A stretch of DNA of 34,475 bases from Halobaculum sp. CBA1158 (GCF_021431925.1 NZ_CP090374.1:1-34475); one strand, 5' to 3'; counted from the first letter of the stretch, positions 23,395 through 29,533 are shown. Translations and numbers: made by a program. Notes: generated by a model not told the origin, from the sequence alone.

Positions 23395-23832
23395 TCAGTA
23401 CACCGAATTCCGGGCCCATGCCGGGTACTCCGTGTAGACCGCGTCGAGTAGGTCCGTCAGGTCCTCGGTCGGGTACTCGTCGAACACGTCCCGAGCAGCT
23501 GCGCGGAGATCGTCGTGTTCGGCGTGCCCGAAGACGTCGTCGATGGCCGGACCGGCGCTGTAGTGGTATCGGATCCGGCCGTCGTCGTCCTTGATCTCCT
23601 CCTCGGTGACGTACTGGTTCTCGATGCAGTAGTCTACGACCGGGTAGAGGCCCTTGGCGAACGGGCCGTAGTCGCCCGCCTCGAAGACAAACCAGTTCTC
23701 TCCGACCTCCTGCTGGAACGCAAACATCAGCTTCTGGATGTACGTTCGCCCCTCCAGCTCGTGCGGGGCTTCATCGAAAAGGATGCACAGCGCCATCTCC
23801 TGGACGTGGCGCGGTGCTGGTTGCGGCTTCAT
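23395..23832 (-). CDS. Panacea/SocA-like protein, possible antitoxin-type partner
   Basis: The 145-aa protein has TYIQKLMFAFQ (about 30-40) followed by FVFEAGDYGPFAKGLYPVVDY (about 47-67) and a C-terminal YPAWARNSVY. The order Q-K-L..F followed by GP...LY resembles the Panacea (SocA/DUF4065) fold known as the neutralising half of diverse toxin-antitoxin pairs and as a proteolytic adaptor. The likeness is by eye and weak in places. It is the last passenger gene, just before the transposase, and overlaps the zinc-ribbon gene upstream by 4 bases. Confidence 0.5.
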   Translation of the reverse strand: MKPQPAPRHVQEMALCILFDEAPHELEGRTYIQKLMFAFQQEVGENWFVFEAGDYGPFAKGLYPVVDYCIENQYVTEEEIKDDDGRIRYHYSAGPAIDDVFGHAEHDDLRAAARDVFDEYPTEDLTDLLDAVYTEYPAWARNSVY

Positions 23833-24056
23833 ATCCCCACGACCTCGTCGAGTACGATCTCTTCTGAGACGAAGCCACCGGTGACGTTCGGGCGGTCTTT
23901 CCCGATGGTCAGGACGCCCTCAACGTTGCACTGGCGGCATTGGTATCGAACCATCCGTTGCCAAGCCCGGTCCGGGTTTTCTGCGTCCCACGTTGATTTA
24001 GGTGCCATCGAACCGCCGCAGTGAGTGCATCGTCGGTCGGGTTCATCTTCCTTCAT
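23829..24056 (-). CDS. Zinc-ribbon protein, 75 aa
   Basis: CTHC at about residues 10-13 and CRQC near 40-43 form a two-pair zinc ribbon, followed by an acidic tail. ATG at 24056 is 7 bases after the previous stop. Function unknown; protein or nucleic-acid binding are both possible. Confidence 0.6.
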   Translation of the reverse strand: MKEDEPDRRCTHCGGSMAPKSTWDAENPDRAWQRMVRYQCRQCNVEGVLTIGKDRPNVTGGFVSEEIVLDEVVGI

Positions 24057-24063
24057 CGAGGTG

Positions 24064-24282
24064 TTACCCCCACGGATCCGGGCCGTAGCTACAGCCCCGG
24101 ATCGGCTCCCAATCGCTCCAGTCCGTGTCCATCGCCTCTTTCAGCGGCATCGCGTCGTAACTGATCGGAAGCATCAGTCGGCAGTTCTCACAGACGACGC
24201 CGAGTACGGCTCGTTCGTAGCCGATTTGCGTAGTCGTCGAGTCGCATCGAGGACAGTCACCGCCGTCTTCTCCGGGACTCAT
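24064..24282 (-). CDS. Zinc-ribbon protein, 72 aa
   Basis: CPRC (about 10-13) and CENC (about 30-33) form the ribbon; a Trp-rich acidic tail (DTDWSDWEPIRG) follows. ATG at 24282 is chosen because it overlaps the upstream peptidase stop (ATGA). Confidence 0.6.
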   Translation of the reverse strand: MSPGEDGGDCPRCDSTTTQIGYERAVLGVVCENCRLMLPISYDAMPLKEAMDTDWSDWEPIRGCSYGPDPWG

Positions 24283-24818
24283 ATTCCGAGCCACTCCTTG
24301 CACTGCTGGATGTAGTTACGGTTGTTTTCCCGGTACTCCAGCGCCCTCTGGCAGATGTTCGGCCACTCTTCACGAGGTACCGACGGCTCACCGAGATACG
24401 GAACGCGGTCCTCGTCGATCACATCGGGTGGCATCCGCGCGACCGAGTAGATCGAGCAAAACTCTTCGCTGGTCTTGGCGACGTCCTCGCCGTTCTCATG
24501 GCGAACGCGGATGGCGACGTGGCCGAGTTCGTGCCAGAGCGTGACGTTCGTCGTGTGCTCCTCGGGCGGCAGGCAGATGAGCCGGTTGTAACCGAACGCT
24601 TGCGCCTGTGCGTCCGCGTTCTCGTAGAGAACACCGACGTTGATGGTCTCGTGAGCCAGCGCCGGGAAGTCTTTCAGTGCGATGGGGAGTCGCTTCTTGA
24701 TGCTCTCCAGTACGTCCTCGTCGGCCTGACCGCCGAAGTGTTCGAGGACACGCCAAGCGGCGAGACCGCGAACCTCTCGACCGTCGCGTTCGTAGTTGAT
24801 TGAAACACGCTGGCTCAT
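24279..24818 (-). CDS. ImmA/IrrE-like zinc metallopeptidase
   Basis: The 179-aa protein has TLWHELGHVAI with the zinc site His96-Glu97-x-x-His100, followed by SEEFCSIYSVARMP (117-130), which matches the E...FA..LMP pattern of ImmA/IrrE peptidases and supplies the third ligand (Glu118 or Glu119). Characterised members cleave phage or stress repressors. Here the likely substrate would be a regulator of this transposon or its host replicon (inference). ATG at 24818 overlaps the stop of the 41-aa zinc ribbon upstream. Confidence 0.68.
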   Translation of the reverse strand: MSQRVSINYERDGREVRGLAAWRVLEHFGGQADEDVLESIKKRLPIALKDFPALAHETINVGVLYENADAQAQAFGYNRLICLPPEEHTTNVTLWHELGHVAIRVRHENGEDVAKTSEEFCSIYSVARMPPDVIDEDRVPYLGEPSVPREEWPNICQRALEYRENNRNYIQQCKEWLGI

Positions 24819-24940
24819 GCTGCCTCCTCCGTCGGATCCCACCCGACGTTGTACCGCTCGCAGTCGGGGTTCGTGCAGGTCACTCGATCCATCCCGTCGA
24901 GCGGGTAGACGTCGGAGCCGCAGTTTGGACAGCCGTTCAT
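24815..24940 (-). CDS. Tiny zinc-ribbon protein, 41 aa
   Basis: MNGCPNCGSD starts a 41-residue protein with CPNC (4-7) and a second pair (CTNPDC, 22-27). Both ends overlap neighbours by 4 bases (ATGA), which strongly supports it despite its size. It is likely a free-standing zinc ribbon. Confidence 0.6.
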   Translation of the reverse strand: MNGCPNCGSDVYPLDGMDRVTCTNPDCERYNVGWDPTEEAA

Positions 24941-25191
24941 AGCTCTTCGAGCCTCCACCGAAGCTGGATGCACAAGGCGGCGAGATCGTCCAATTCGGCT
25001 GCGATTCGTGCAGCGTCACCGTCCTCGTGCTCTGCCTCCAGGTACGCCTGTGCGAGTTCTCCCTGTTCTTCCTGCATTGCCAGAAGGAGCGTGTCGATCT
25101 CTTGGAGACCCCACTCTTCGACGTTCTCTTCGGCCCTCTCTCGCCAGTACGCCAGTTCCATCTTTGCCGAGGTCTGGTTTACGTCAGTCAC
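24937..25191 (-). CDS. MazG-like all-alpha NTP pyrophosphohydrolase-type protein
   Basis: The 84-aa helical protein has QEEQGELAQA (about 40-49) and a later ELDDLAALC (about 65-73), the EExxE then ExxD spacing of MazG/dUTPase-type all-alpha nucleotide pyrophosphohydrolases. These remove unusual or excess nucleotides and are common in phages. The protein is at the short end of the family, so activity is uncertain. Overlaps at both ends place it in the operon. Confidence 0.6.
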   Translation of the reverse strand: MTDVNQTSAKMELAYWRERAEENVEEWGLQEIDTLLLAMQEEQGELAQAYLEAEHEDGDAARIAAELDDLAALCIQLRWRLEEL

Positions 25192-25514
25192 GCCGACCCC
25201 TCCATCAGCGTGTACTGCTCGTGCTGGCCGGGCTCGATGTCGTCCTCATCAAGAATCTGGAGACAACCACGGCAGTACGTTCCGATGATCTCCTCCTCGT
25301 CTTCATCGGGGATAGTCAACGTCTGCCCCTCCGCTCGCTGGTGGCCGCACCCATCGCACCGAGTGGCGTTGTCGGGGTGTGGGTCCGAGTACGGGTAGAT
25401 GTCCGCGCAGTATGGACACCCACCGTCAAGGGTTGGCTCGTCCTGCGGCATCCCGCAGTGGTGGCATCGGGATTGTTCAGTCGCGGTCGCATCACCCCGT
25501 CGCACCCCGGACAC
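25188..25514 (-). CDS. Zinc-ribbon protein with several CxxC pairs, 108 aa
   Basis: Four CxxC pairs (CHHC, CPYC, CDGC, CRGC) suggest two zinc ribbons. GTG at 25514 is the only plausible start in frame, and it overlaps the next gene upstream by about 200 bases in another frame. The two may be one gene split by a missing base: the span 25188-25648 is one base short of a multiple of three and the upstream frame ends with another complete CxxC pair. Confidence 0.5.
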   Translation of the reverse strand: MSGVRRGDATATEQSRCHHCGMPQDEPTLDGGCPYCADIYPYSDPHPDNATRCDGCGHQRAEGQTLTIPDEDEEEIIGTYCRGCLQILDEDDIEPGQHEQYTLMEGSA

Positions 25515-25648
25515 CGGAGCACGTCACCAGTCTTGTAGAGTGAGTCCCCGGCCCACGTCGATCCGCAGTGCTGGCACATGACGGGGTTCTCGTCGCCGTG
25601 TGCCCACTTCCGTGGTTGATTGAATTCAGAAATCTCAGGTTCGGGCAA
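25316..25648 (-). CDS. N-terminal zinc-ribbon part, probably frame-shifted against the next gene
   Basis: The 110-aa frame begins MPEPEISEFNQPRKWAHGDE and has a clean zinc ribbon (CQHC and CPGC). After about residue 60 it turns basic and repetitive (Thr/Arg-rich), unlike haloarchaeal protein, while the other frame there is acidic with good CxxC pairs. I read the true N-terminus as joining the 25188-25514 frame through a one-base shift between about 25480 and 25515. Confidence 0.5.
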   Translation of the reverse strand: MPEPEISEFNQPRKWAHGDENPVMCQHCGSTWAGDSLYKTGDVLRCPGCDGVMRPRLNNPDATTAGCRRTSQPLTVGVHTARTSTRTRTHTPTTPLGAMGAATSERRGRR

Positions 25649-25856
25649 GGGTCGGCACCTCCTTCACATCGCTAATCTCTTGACGGGTGAGCTTGCCGAA
25701 CATCGGTTTGTCGTACCAGTTCTGCACCAGACCGACAGCGACCACGTCACCGTTGTGACAGTCGTCGCAGATCGGTCTGTGCTTCTCGTCTACGTAGACG
25801 AGCCGGACACTGCCGAACGGTTCGCCACACCCCTCACACTGAAGTAACTCGCTCAT
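25635..25856 (-). CDS. Zinc-ribbon protein, 73 aa
   Basis: CEGC (7-10) and CDDC (about 30-33) form a ribbon with a small beta insert; the tail is polar. Overlaps neighbours by 14 and 4 bases. Function unknown. Confidence 0.6.
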   Translation of the reverse strand: MSELLQCEGCGEPFGSVRLVYVDEKHRPICDDCHNGDVVAVGLVQNWYDKPMFGKLTRQEISDVKEVPTLART

Positions 25857-26095
25857 GCGTGGAATGTTACCTCAACGCCGTTGTATTCGAGCACGCGGTC
25901 GCCGCACTCCGGGCACTCGGTCGGGATGTGGTCCGCGAATTGAATTCGGTCGTAGCCATCTACTTTGACGTCCGACGGGTCGATCTCGACGCTGGTCAGC
26001 CACCCGTCGCAGAGGTCGGGCTCGTACTCGTGAATCATGCAGCGGATAGCGAGGTTGTTCTTCCGCAGCTCGTCGGGGACGCGGTCGAAGCTCAT
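25853..26095 (-). CDS. Small protein with C-terminal CxxC, 80 aa
   Basis: The N-terminal half is polar with isolated cysteines (C19, C29); the C-terminal half has TECPECGD and a strand-rich end. Overlaps both neighbours (ATGA). No family recognised. Confidence 0.58.
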   Translation of the reverse strand: MSFDRVPDELRKNNLAIRCMIHEYEPDLCDGWLTSVEIDPSDVKVDGYDRIQFADHIPTECPECGDRVLEYNGVEVTFHA

Positions 26096-26382
26096 GCCTC
26101 AACCTCCACGCCGTCGTAGAACTCTTCGAATCCATCGGGGAGGGTCTCACGAGCCCACTTGAAGGCATCCTCGTGATTCATCCACTCCGGGAGTTCGGCG
26201 AGTGCCTCGCGTTTGTAGCAGACGCCAATTACTTCCCTTCCGTCTTCGGTCTTGACGATGACGCGCGGCATCCACGTCTTCGGCTTCTTGCCGGCAATTA
26301 CCGTTCGCTCGCCGTCTTCGTCCTCCCAAGCGGAGTTCCCTCCTTGACACCGCATCAACGATACGTATTTTACAGTCGTCAT
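26092..26382 (-). CDS. Unknown 96-aa protein
   Basis: ATG at 26382 starts MTTVKYVSLMRCQGG; the sequence is acidic with alternating beta and helix and a conserved-looking MPRVIVKTEDGREVIG stretch near 40-55. The longer frame upstream (to 26919) is rejected because it crosses the structured non-coding stretch and loses acidic composition. No TATA box is visible right before it. Confidence 0.55.
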   Translation of the reverse strand: MTTVKYVSLMRCQGGNSAWEDEDGERTVIAGKKPKTWMPRVIVKTEDGREVIGVCYKREALAELPEWMNHEDAFKWARETLPDGFEEFYDGVEVEA

Positions 26383-26410
26383 GTTCTCACGGCGTAGGTC
26401 GCCACCCGAG

Positions 26411-26437
26411 TGGGCCAATCGAGATTTGAACTCGATT
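26411..26437 (-). other. tRNA-like T arm with acceptor-like 3' strand
   Basis: The minus strand has a 7-bp stem around the T loop TTCAAAT, followed directly by TTGGCCC and A, the layout of a tRNA 3' end. No matching 5' GGGCCAA with D and anticodon arms was found upstream. Confidence 0.3.
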
Positions 26438-26597
26438 CGTGGCTTCTCTTCACCGCGGGGCAGTCCCTTTACCTCGCGGATGCACCGGTCCGGGTGCCGC
26501 ACAGCGGCGCTCCCGGGCGGCGTGCCGGGGCGTCCCCCGGTTACGGGACATCCCGCGACTCGGTTCATTCCACCACGCACGTCCATGTGGCCCAAGT

Positions 26598-26622
26598 GCC
26601 CGCCCGGGGAGTCGAACCCCGA
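26598..26622 (-). other. tRNA-like T arm with acceptor-like 3' strand
   Basis: CGGGG-TTCGACT-CCCCG is a canonical T arm followed by GGCGGGC and A. The expected 5' partner GCCCGCC is not found at a normal distance. Candidate tRNA 3' fragment or RNA motif. Confidence 0.35.
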
Positions 26623-26920
26623 CGCACGCGACCGTCTCCCCATCGCCCCGTTCCGGTGTGCCGTGGTAGGCGTGAGGGGCTGCGCCGGTTGCTGCGTGAG
26701 CAGCGGCCCGTCACGGGCCATCGCCGACGGTGTCGGGTACGCTTGGTCGCGCTCCACCGCGGTGCGGGCTCGCAGGAGATAAGCGGCCAGAGCCCCGAGC
26801 GTGCTTGTAGAGCGCGGGTAAATGGTTAGTGGATCCAGGGTCAGCGCCGCGGCTTCTTCTCTCGCTCGCGGGCTGCCTGAACGCGCTCGACTCGGGTGCA
26901 TCTGATCGCTCACCTCCAAG

Positions 26921-26959
26921 GCCCCGGCGCGGAGTCGAACCGCGCTGCTCCAACGGGGC
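26921..26959 (-). other. Minimal tRNA-like fold (acceptor plus T arm only)
   Basis: On the minus strand GCCCCG, an 8-nt linker TTGGAGCA, a 6-bp T arm (GCGCGG-TTCGACT-CCGCGC) and CGGGGC fold into an acceptor/T-arm minihelix of 39 nt lacking D and anticodon arms. It begins exactly at the stop codon of the 42-aa gene, so it would be in the message. The same layout occurs at 33297-33337. Confidence 0.45.
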
Positions 26960-27087
26960 TACGCCGCCTCAATCGTCTTCAGTACGTCCACGATGGCCCC
27001 GCACTCGGGGCACACCGGGTAGTGGTCGTCGCGCTGGCAGTCGTCACCAGCCCACTCGCAGCGAGTGCAGCGGAAGTCAGGCGTCAT
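26959..27087 (-). CDS. Tiny zinc-ribbon protein, 42 aa
   Basis: MTPDFRCTRCEW begins a 42-aa protein with CTRC, a middle Cys, and CPEC. ATG at 27087 is one base after the previous stop. Its stop codon touches the tRNA-like fold. Confidence 0.58.
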   Translation of the reverse strand: MTPDFRCTRCEWAGDDCQRDDHYPVCPECGAIVDVLKTIEAA

Positions 27088-27088
27088 T

Positions 27089-27484
27089 TCAGGCCCTCTC
27101 CACATCTTCGCTGGAGACGGCGACCATTCCGGGGTCGGCGAAGAACGCCGCCTTGGCGATGCTGATGTTGTCGAGCGTGTCCGCGTCGGTCACGATGCTG
27201 TCGCCTTCGCAGGTCATGACGACTACACCGCTGCGGTGCATCCAGATCGAGACGCCGACTCCCGCGTGGTTCCAGTGCTTGGAATGCAGGTCACCGGGTG
27301 CGCTGAGAATCGAGTCGTCTTCCTCGATAGCCGCCCGAACTCCCTTCTTCAGTTCAATTAGTTGGCGGGCCGTCAGGGCGTCCTCGGGCGCGTCGCCGGG
27401 GTGGACCCAATTGAGGAGTTCCGCCTTCTTCTGGCTGGTCTCGTCTTCTTCCTCGGTCGGTCGCTGAGCCACTTCTGCGCTCAT
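27089..27484 (-). CDS. First gene of the passenger operon, 131 aa, unknown
   Basis: ATG at 27484 gives an acidic mixed alpha/beta protein with no cysteine motifs. A Trp/His-containing strand region (HWNHAGVGVSIWMHRSG) is the most distinctive part. A TATA-like element centred near 27510 and the operator at 27517 place transcription start at the ATG, so the message is probably leaderless. The longer frame upstream is rejected. Confidence 0.6.
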   Translation of the reverse strand: MSAEVAQRPTEEEDETSQKKAELLNWVHPGDAPEDALTARQLIELKKGVRAAIEEDDSILSAPGDLHSKHWNHAGVGVSIWMHRSGVVVMTCEGDSIVTDADTLDNISIAKAAFFADPGMVAVSSEDVERA

Positions 27485-27516
27485 ATCAACCCATTCAATC
27501 CCGATGTACTTAGTAG

Positions 27517-27533
27517 TTGTGCATACTGCACAA
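27517..27533. promoter_or_regulatory. Operator in the divergent passenger promoter
   Basis: TTGTGCA-TAC-TGCACAA is a perfect 7-bp inverted repeat. It lies between the shared TATA-like element (GTACTTAGTAG, about 27505-27515) and the rightward ATG at 27539, where the winged-helix protein encoded there would repress itself and, from the other side, the passenger operon. Confidence 0.6.
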
Positions 27534-27538
27534 GTAGT

Positions 27539-27868
27539 ATGGATGGGCAGACCCCAAAGGCAAAGTGCGTAGGACTGGTTACTTTGCACATGGCCCGCGC
27601 ACAGCCAATGCACACACCGATGGATGAGGACGATCTCCGCCCCGCAGATGAGGCTATCCTCGACGTTCTACAGCAGGGGCGCGCGACCAAGGGCATGCTC
27701 GTAGACGAGTCCGGCTACTCACGGAACACGATCTACAACCGACTGGAGGTTCTGGAGGCCGCGGGCCACGTCCGCGTCGTTCACGAATCGACCCGCCTCT
27801 TCGAGCTGGTCAGCGACCCGCGCGACGGTAGTCAGAAATCAGATACATCGGCCGAAAACGGCGACTGA
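27539..27868 (+). CDS. Winged-helix transcriptional regulator of the transposon
   Basis: From ATG 27539 the protein has 109 residues. The core DEAILDVLQQGRATKGMLVDES followed by GYSRNTIYNRLEVLEAAGHV (about 37-75) is the winged-helix type common to haloarchaeal virus and plasmid repressors; a near twin is the regulator at 32495. A TATA-like box about 30 bp upstream makes this a leaderless start; ATG 27590, 27608 or 27620 are alternatives. It diverges from the passenger operon across a palindromic operator. Confidence 0.72.
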   Translation: MDGQTPKAKCVGLVTLHMARAQPMHTPMDEDDLRPADEAILDVLQQGRATKGMLVDESGYSRNTIYNRLEVLEAAGHVRVVHESTRLFELVSDPRDGSQKSDTSAENGD

Positions 27869-27912
27869 ATTACTCGGGGACAACGTACGAAATGAAGGAC
27901 CAACTCACGAAT

Positions 27913-27949
27913 CTGAATTTGAGAATTTACGACCAATTACCGAGGACTG
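27913..27949 (-). repeat. Right terminal inverted repeat of the transposon
   Basis: Exact complement of the left end in 31 of 37 positions. A degenerate relative of its outer part (AATTACTCGGGGAC) also lies at about 27868-27881. Confidence 0.8.
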
Positions 27950-27955
27950 CACACG

Positions 27956-27968
27956 AAAATATATAATA
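27956..27968 (-). promoter_or_regulatory. AT-rich TATA-like element beside the transposon
   Basis: AAAATATATAATA lies 7 bp outside the right end. If the transposon is removed, this element is about 95 bp before the ATG at 21360 and properly oriented for that gene on the minus strand. It could also serve rightward transcription. The 27950-28137 gap holds no supported gene. Confidence 0.35.
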
Positions 27969-28137
27969 CCAATCTGGGAATATGTTGGCGGAATCGAGTT
28001 TCACTTTCACCGCGCGCGGCTCGGCTTAAAGGCGGAGTGGACTCGATCCAAACGAGGTGACAACAATGGATGCGCGTGGGACCGAGAACTGCGGTCGTGG
28101 TGGTGTTACAGGCGCGAGCGAACGCTTAGCAACTCAG

Positions 28138-28563
28138 TCAAGAGTATTGCGACCAAGTGTACTGCAACTCAATCTGGTCCTCGAACACAACTCGATCATC
28201 TGCGTTGATACCGACGATAGTCAGGCGCGGTTGGTCCGCATCATCCGGACTCGCGACAACCCCGATGTCGCGAATATCGCTCTCTTCCCACGAAAAAGAC
28301 GCCAGATCATCGCCCGGTTCAACATTCAAAAAGGCGATGACTCGACCATCGTTCTTCAGACCAATACGCGAAATATCGGTTCCATCACCGATTGTTTGTG
28401 TGAACCAAAGCGTAATACGAAGGGTTCCGTGAATGTGGGCTCGGCTTGTCCGTTGCCACTCAGCTTCGGCGCTGTCGAGTGCATCCGAGGCGTCCAAGAC
28501 AGTCTTGGCCGTGGCATCGATTCGCGGTCCAAAGTAGTAGCGGTAGAGCGCCGTCAGTCCCAT
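28138..28563 (-). CDS. Unknown 141-aa protein
   Basis: The acidic protein is rich in beta strands after a helical N-terminus (ALYRYYFGPRIDATAKTVLD), with no recognised motif. It is separated by 52 bp from the small gene upstream, so may have its own promoter. A long opposite-strand frame here is basic and rejected. Confidence 0.62.
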   Translation of the reverse strand: MGLTALYRYYFGPRIDATAKTVLDASDALDSAEAEWQRTSRAHIHGTLRITLWFTQTIGDGTDISRIGLKNDGRVIAFLNVEPGDDLASFSWEESDIRDIGVVASPDDADQPRLTIVGINADDRVVFEDQIELQYTWSQYS

Positions 28564-28615
28564 TTGAGCAATGGCCGTAGGCAGTTACCAAAAAACTCCG
28601 GACGCCAAATGAGAA

Positions 28616-28867
28616 TCAGACGCGCGCGACGGCGATCGTCGCCGTGCCGCCCTGTTGGCTGCTGTCGGAGAGGGCAGCGTCGCGCCGCGCGAGCACGTCG
28701 AGCACGGACGGCAGGACGACCGTGTCGTCGATCGCGATCTCGATCGTCAGCGACGCGCGCAGGCCGGCGTCCGGCTCGACGAGATCAGTATCGAGCACGC
28801 TGGGGAGTGACTCCAGCTGGCGCGCGGTCGGGATCGCCTCGGGGCGGCAGGTCTGATGTAGGCTCAT
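28616..28867 (-). CDS. Small acidic protein, 83 aa
   Basis: ATG at 28867 overlaps the stop of the 35-aa zinc ribbon (ATGA). The protein has a beta-rich middle (ASLTIEIAIDDTVVLPSVLD) and no cysteine pairs. Function unknown. Confidence 0.58.
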   Translation of the reverse strand: MSLHQTCRPEAIPTARQLESLPSVLDTDLVEPDAGLRASLTIEIAIDDTVVLPSVLDVLARRDAALSDSSQQGGTATIAVARV

Positions 28868-28971
28868 GCGACAGCCTCGTGAGCGGCGTCGCAGTCGTCG
28901 CACAGCCCGACGGGGCCGTTGGAGGTCGTGGCGATCGGATCGCCACAGCACGGGCACGTGAGCCGCCTCAT
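28864..28971 (-). CDS. Tiny zinc-ribbon protein, 35 aa
   Basis: MRRLTCPCCGDP and a later CDDC give a minimal two-pair zinc ribbon. Both ends overlap neighbours by 4 bases (ATGA), supporting it strongly for such a short gene. Confidence 0.55.
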   Translation of the reverse strand: MRRLTCPCCGDPIATTSNGPVGLCDDCDAAHEAVA

Positions 28972-29111
28972 TGGCTCGCGTACGGTGCCGCCTCGGCGAT
29001 GCGCTTTCGGCGGCGTGCTCGGCGGTCGCCGGCGTCCGCGAGCGGTTCGTCGTCGGTACGCTTATCGGTCGTGTCGCCCTCAGTAACAGGCGACGGGCTT
29101 TCGGTCGACAT
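28968..29111 (-). CDS. Small charged protein, 47 aa
   Basis: ATG at 29111 starts an acidic N-terminal half and a basic stretch (DRRARRRKRIAEA) near the end, a possible nucleic-acid-binding helix. It is the first gene after the structured leader and overlaps the zinc ribbon by 4 bases. Confidence 0.5.
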   Translation of the reverse strand: MSTESPSPVTEGDTTDKRTDDEPLADAGDRRARRRKRIAEAAPYASQ

Positions 29112-29126
29112 AGCTGGAACCGAGCC

Positions 29127-29193
29127 CACCCGTCGCCCGCCTGCTGTAACAGGCGGGCAGTTTCACCGTGAAACTGCTATAGAGCGACGGGTG
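29127..29193 (-). promoter_or_regulatory. Three-way-junction RNA leader (or ssDNA origin) before the 47-aa gene
   Basis: A perfect 10-bp outer stem (29127-29136 with 29184-29193) encloses two hairpins: stem 29135-29143 with 29150-29158 (9 bp, loop CTGTAA) and 29157-29166 with 29168-29177 (stem up to 10 bp). Bases at the junction are shared and can migrate. A TATA-like TTTTATGG (about 29222-29229) would start transcription near 29197, so the leader would be little more than this fold, ending 15 bases before the ATG. Confidence 0.55.
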
Positions 29194-29260
29194 AACTCAA
29201 TAACTTCTAACGTACGAACCACCATAAAACCTTTCCAACGTCGGAGAAACATCCGAGTGT

Positions 29261-29533
29261 ATGAGCACTCGACGGGGGCCGAAAATGAGTGATCCGAGCC
29301 ACGATCAAGTCTTACAGTTCGTTCGTCAGCAGGATTGTCCGTTTGTGACGACTCGCGAGGTTGCGGAGCGATTCGATACAGTCACACGCCGGACGATCAA
29401 CAAGCGCCTAAACGACCTTCATGACGACTCGGACCTGCAAAAGCGAGAAATCGGCGCGCGGTCTGTCGTTTGGTACCTGCCCAGTCAGTCAGAGCCAGAC
29501 AACACCGCTTTGCCCTCGTCGGAAAGCCAGTAG
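29261..29533 (+). CDS. Winged-helix DNA-binding protein, 90 aa
   Basis: The core TTREVAERFDTVTRRTINKR (about 26-45) followed by LQKREIGARSVVWYL is a helix-turn-helix with wing. ATG at 29261 is near leaderless relative to the TATA-like CCATAAAACC at about 29223-29232; ATG 29285 is an alternative. It overlaps the convergent regulator by 49 bases at the 3' end. Confidence 0.68.
   Translation: MSTRRGPKMSDPSHDQVLQFVRQQDCPFVTTREVAERFDTVTRRTINKRLNDLHDDSDLQKREIGARSVVWYLPSQSEPDNTALPSSESQ

Larger units (their letters stand above)
26383..26958 (-). ncRNA. 575-nt structured non-coding stretch inside the passenger operon
   Basis: Between two genes of the leftward operon there is no acidic frame on either strand. 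The minus strand instead shows closely packed perfect hairpins (GGCCCG-TGA-CGGGCC at about 26705-26719, GCTGC-TCAC-GCAGC at about 26691-26704, GCCGC-TGT-GCGGC at about 26498-26510) and three tRNA-like T arms. It may be a structured RNA or the remains of a tRNA cluster. No full cloverleaf can be drawn. Confidence 0.4.
21446..27949. mobile_element. 6.5-kb passenger-carrying transposon of IS4/ISH3-like type
   Basis: Two 37-bp inverted repeats bound 6504 bp. Each outer part CAGTCCTCGGTAATTG (16 bp) and inner part AATTCTCAAATTCAG (15 bp) is identical, around a divergent 6-bp spacer. The bases next to the ends are CACA on both sides (21442-21445 and 27950-27953), a possible 4-bp target duplication. 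The left repeat overlaps the last codons of the transposase. No second inner end was seen next to the transposase start, so the passenger operon is inside the same ends. Passengers number about thirteen, including a self-contained regulator. Confidence 0.75.

Noticed and set aside
26092-26919. 275-aa frame extending upstream of the 96-aa gene
   Set aside because: The added part is basic and crosses the hairpins and T arms; acidic sequence begins only at ATG 26382.
26598-26959. Complete tRNA genes on the minus strand
   Set aside because: T arms and acceptor 3' strands are good, but no D arm, anticodon arm and matching 5' strand could be placed at a normal or intron-containing distance.
29120-29200. 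IS200/IS605-type end hairpin
   Set aside because: The hairpins resemble such ends, but no TnpA or TnpB gene lies nearby.
28057-29292. 411-aa rightward frame
   Set aside because: Very basic, Arg-rich composition and antisense to four overlapping acidic genes; its start does have a GAGGTGA motif before ATG 28066, which might be a truncated gene remnant, but nothing after it looks coding.
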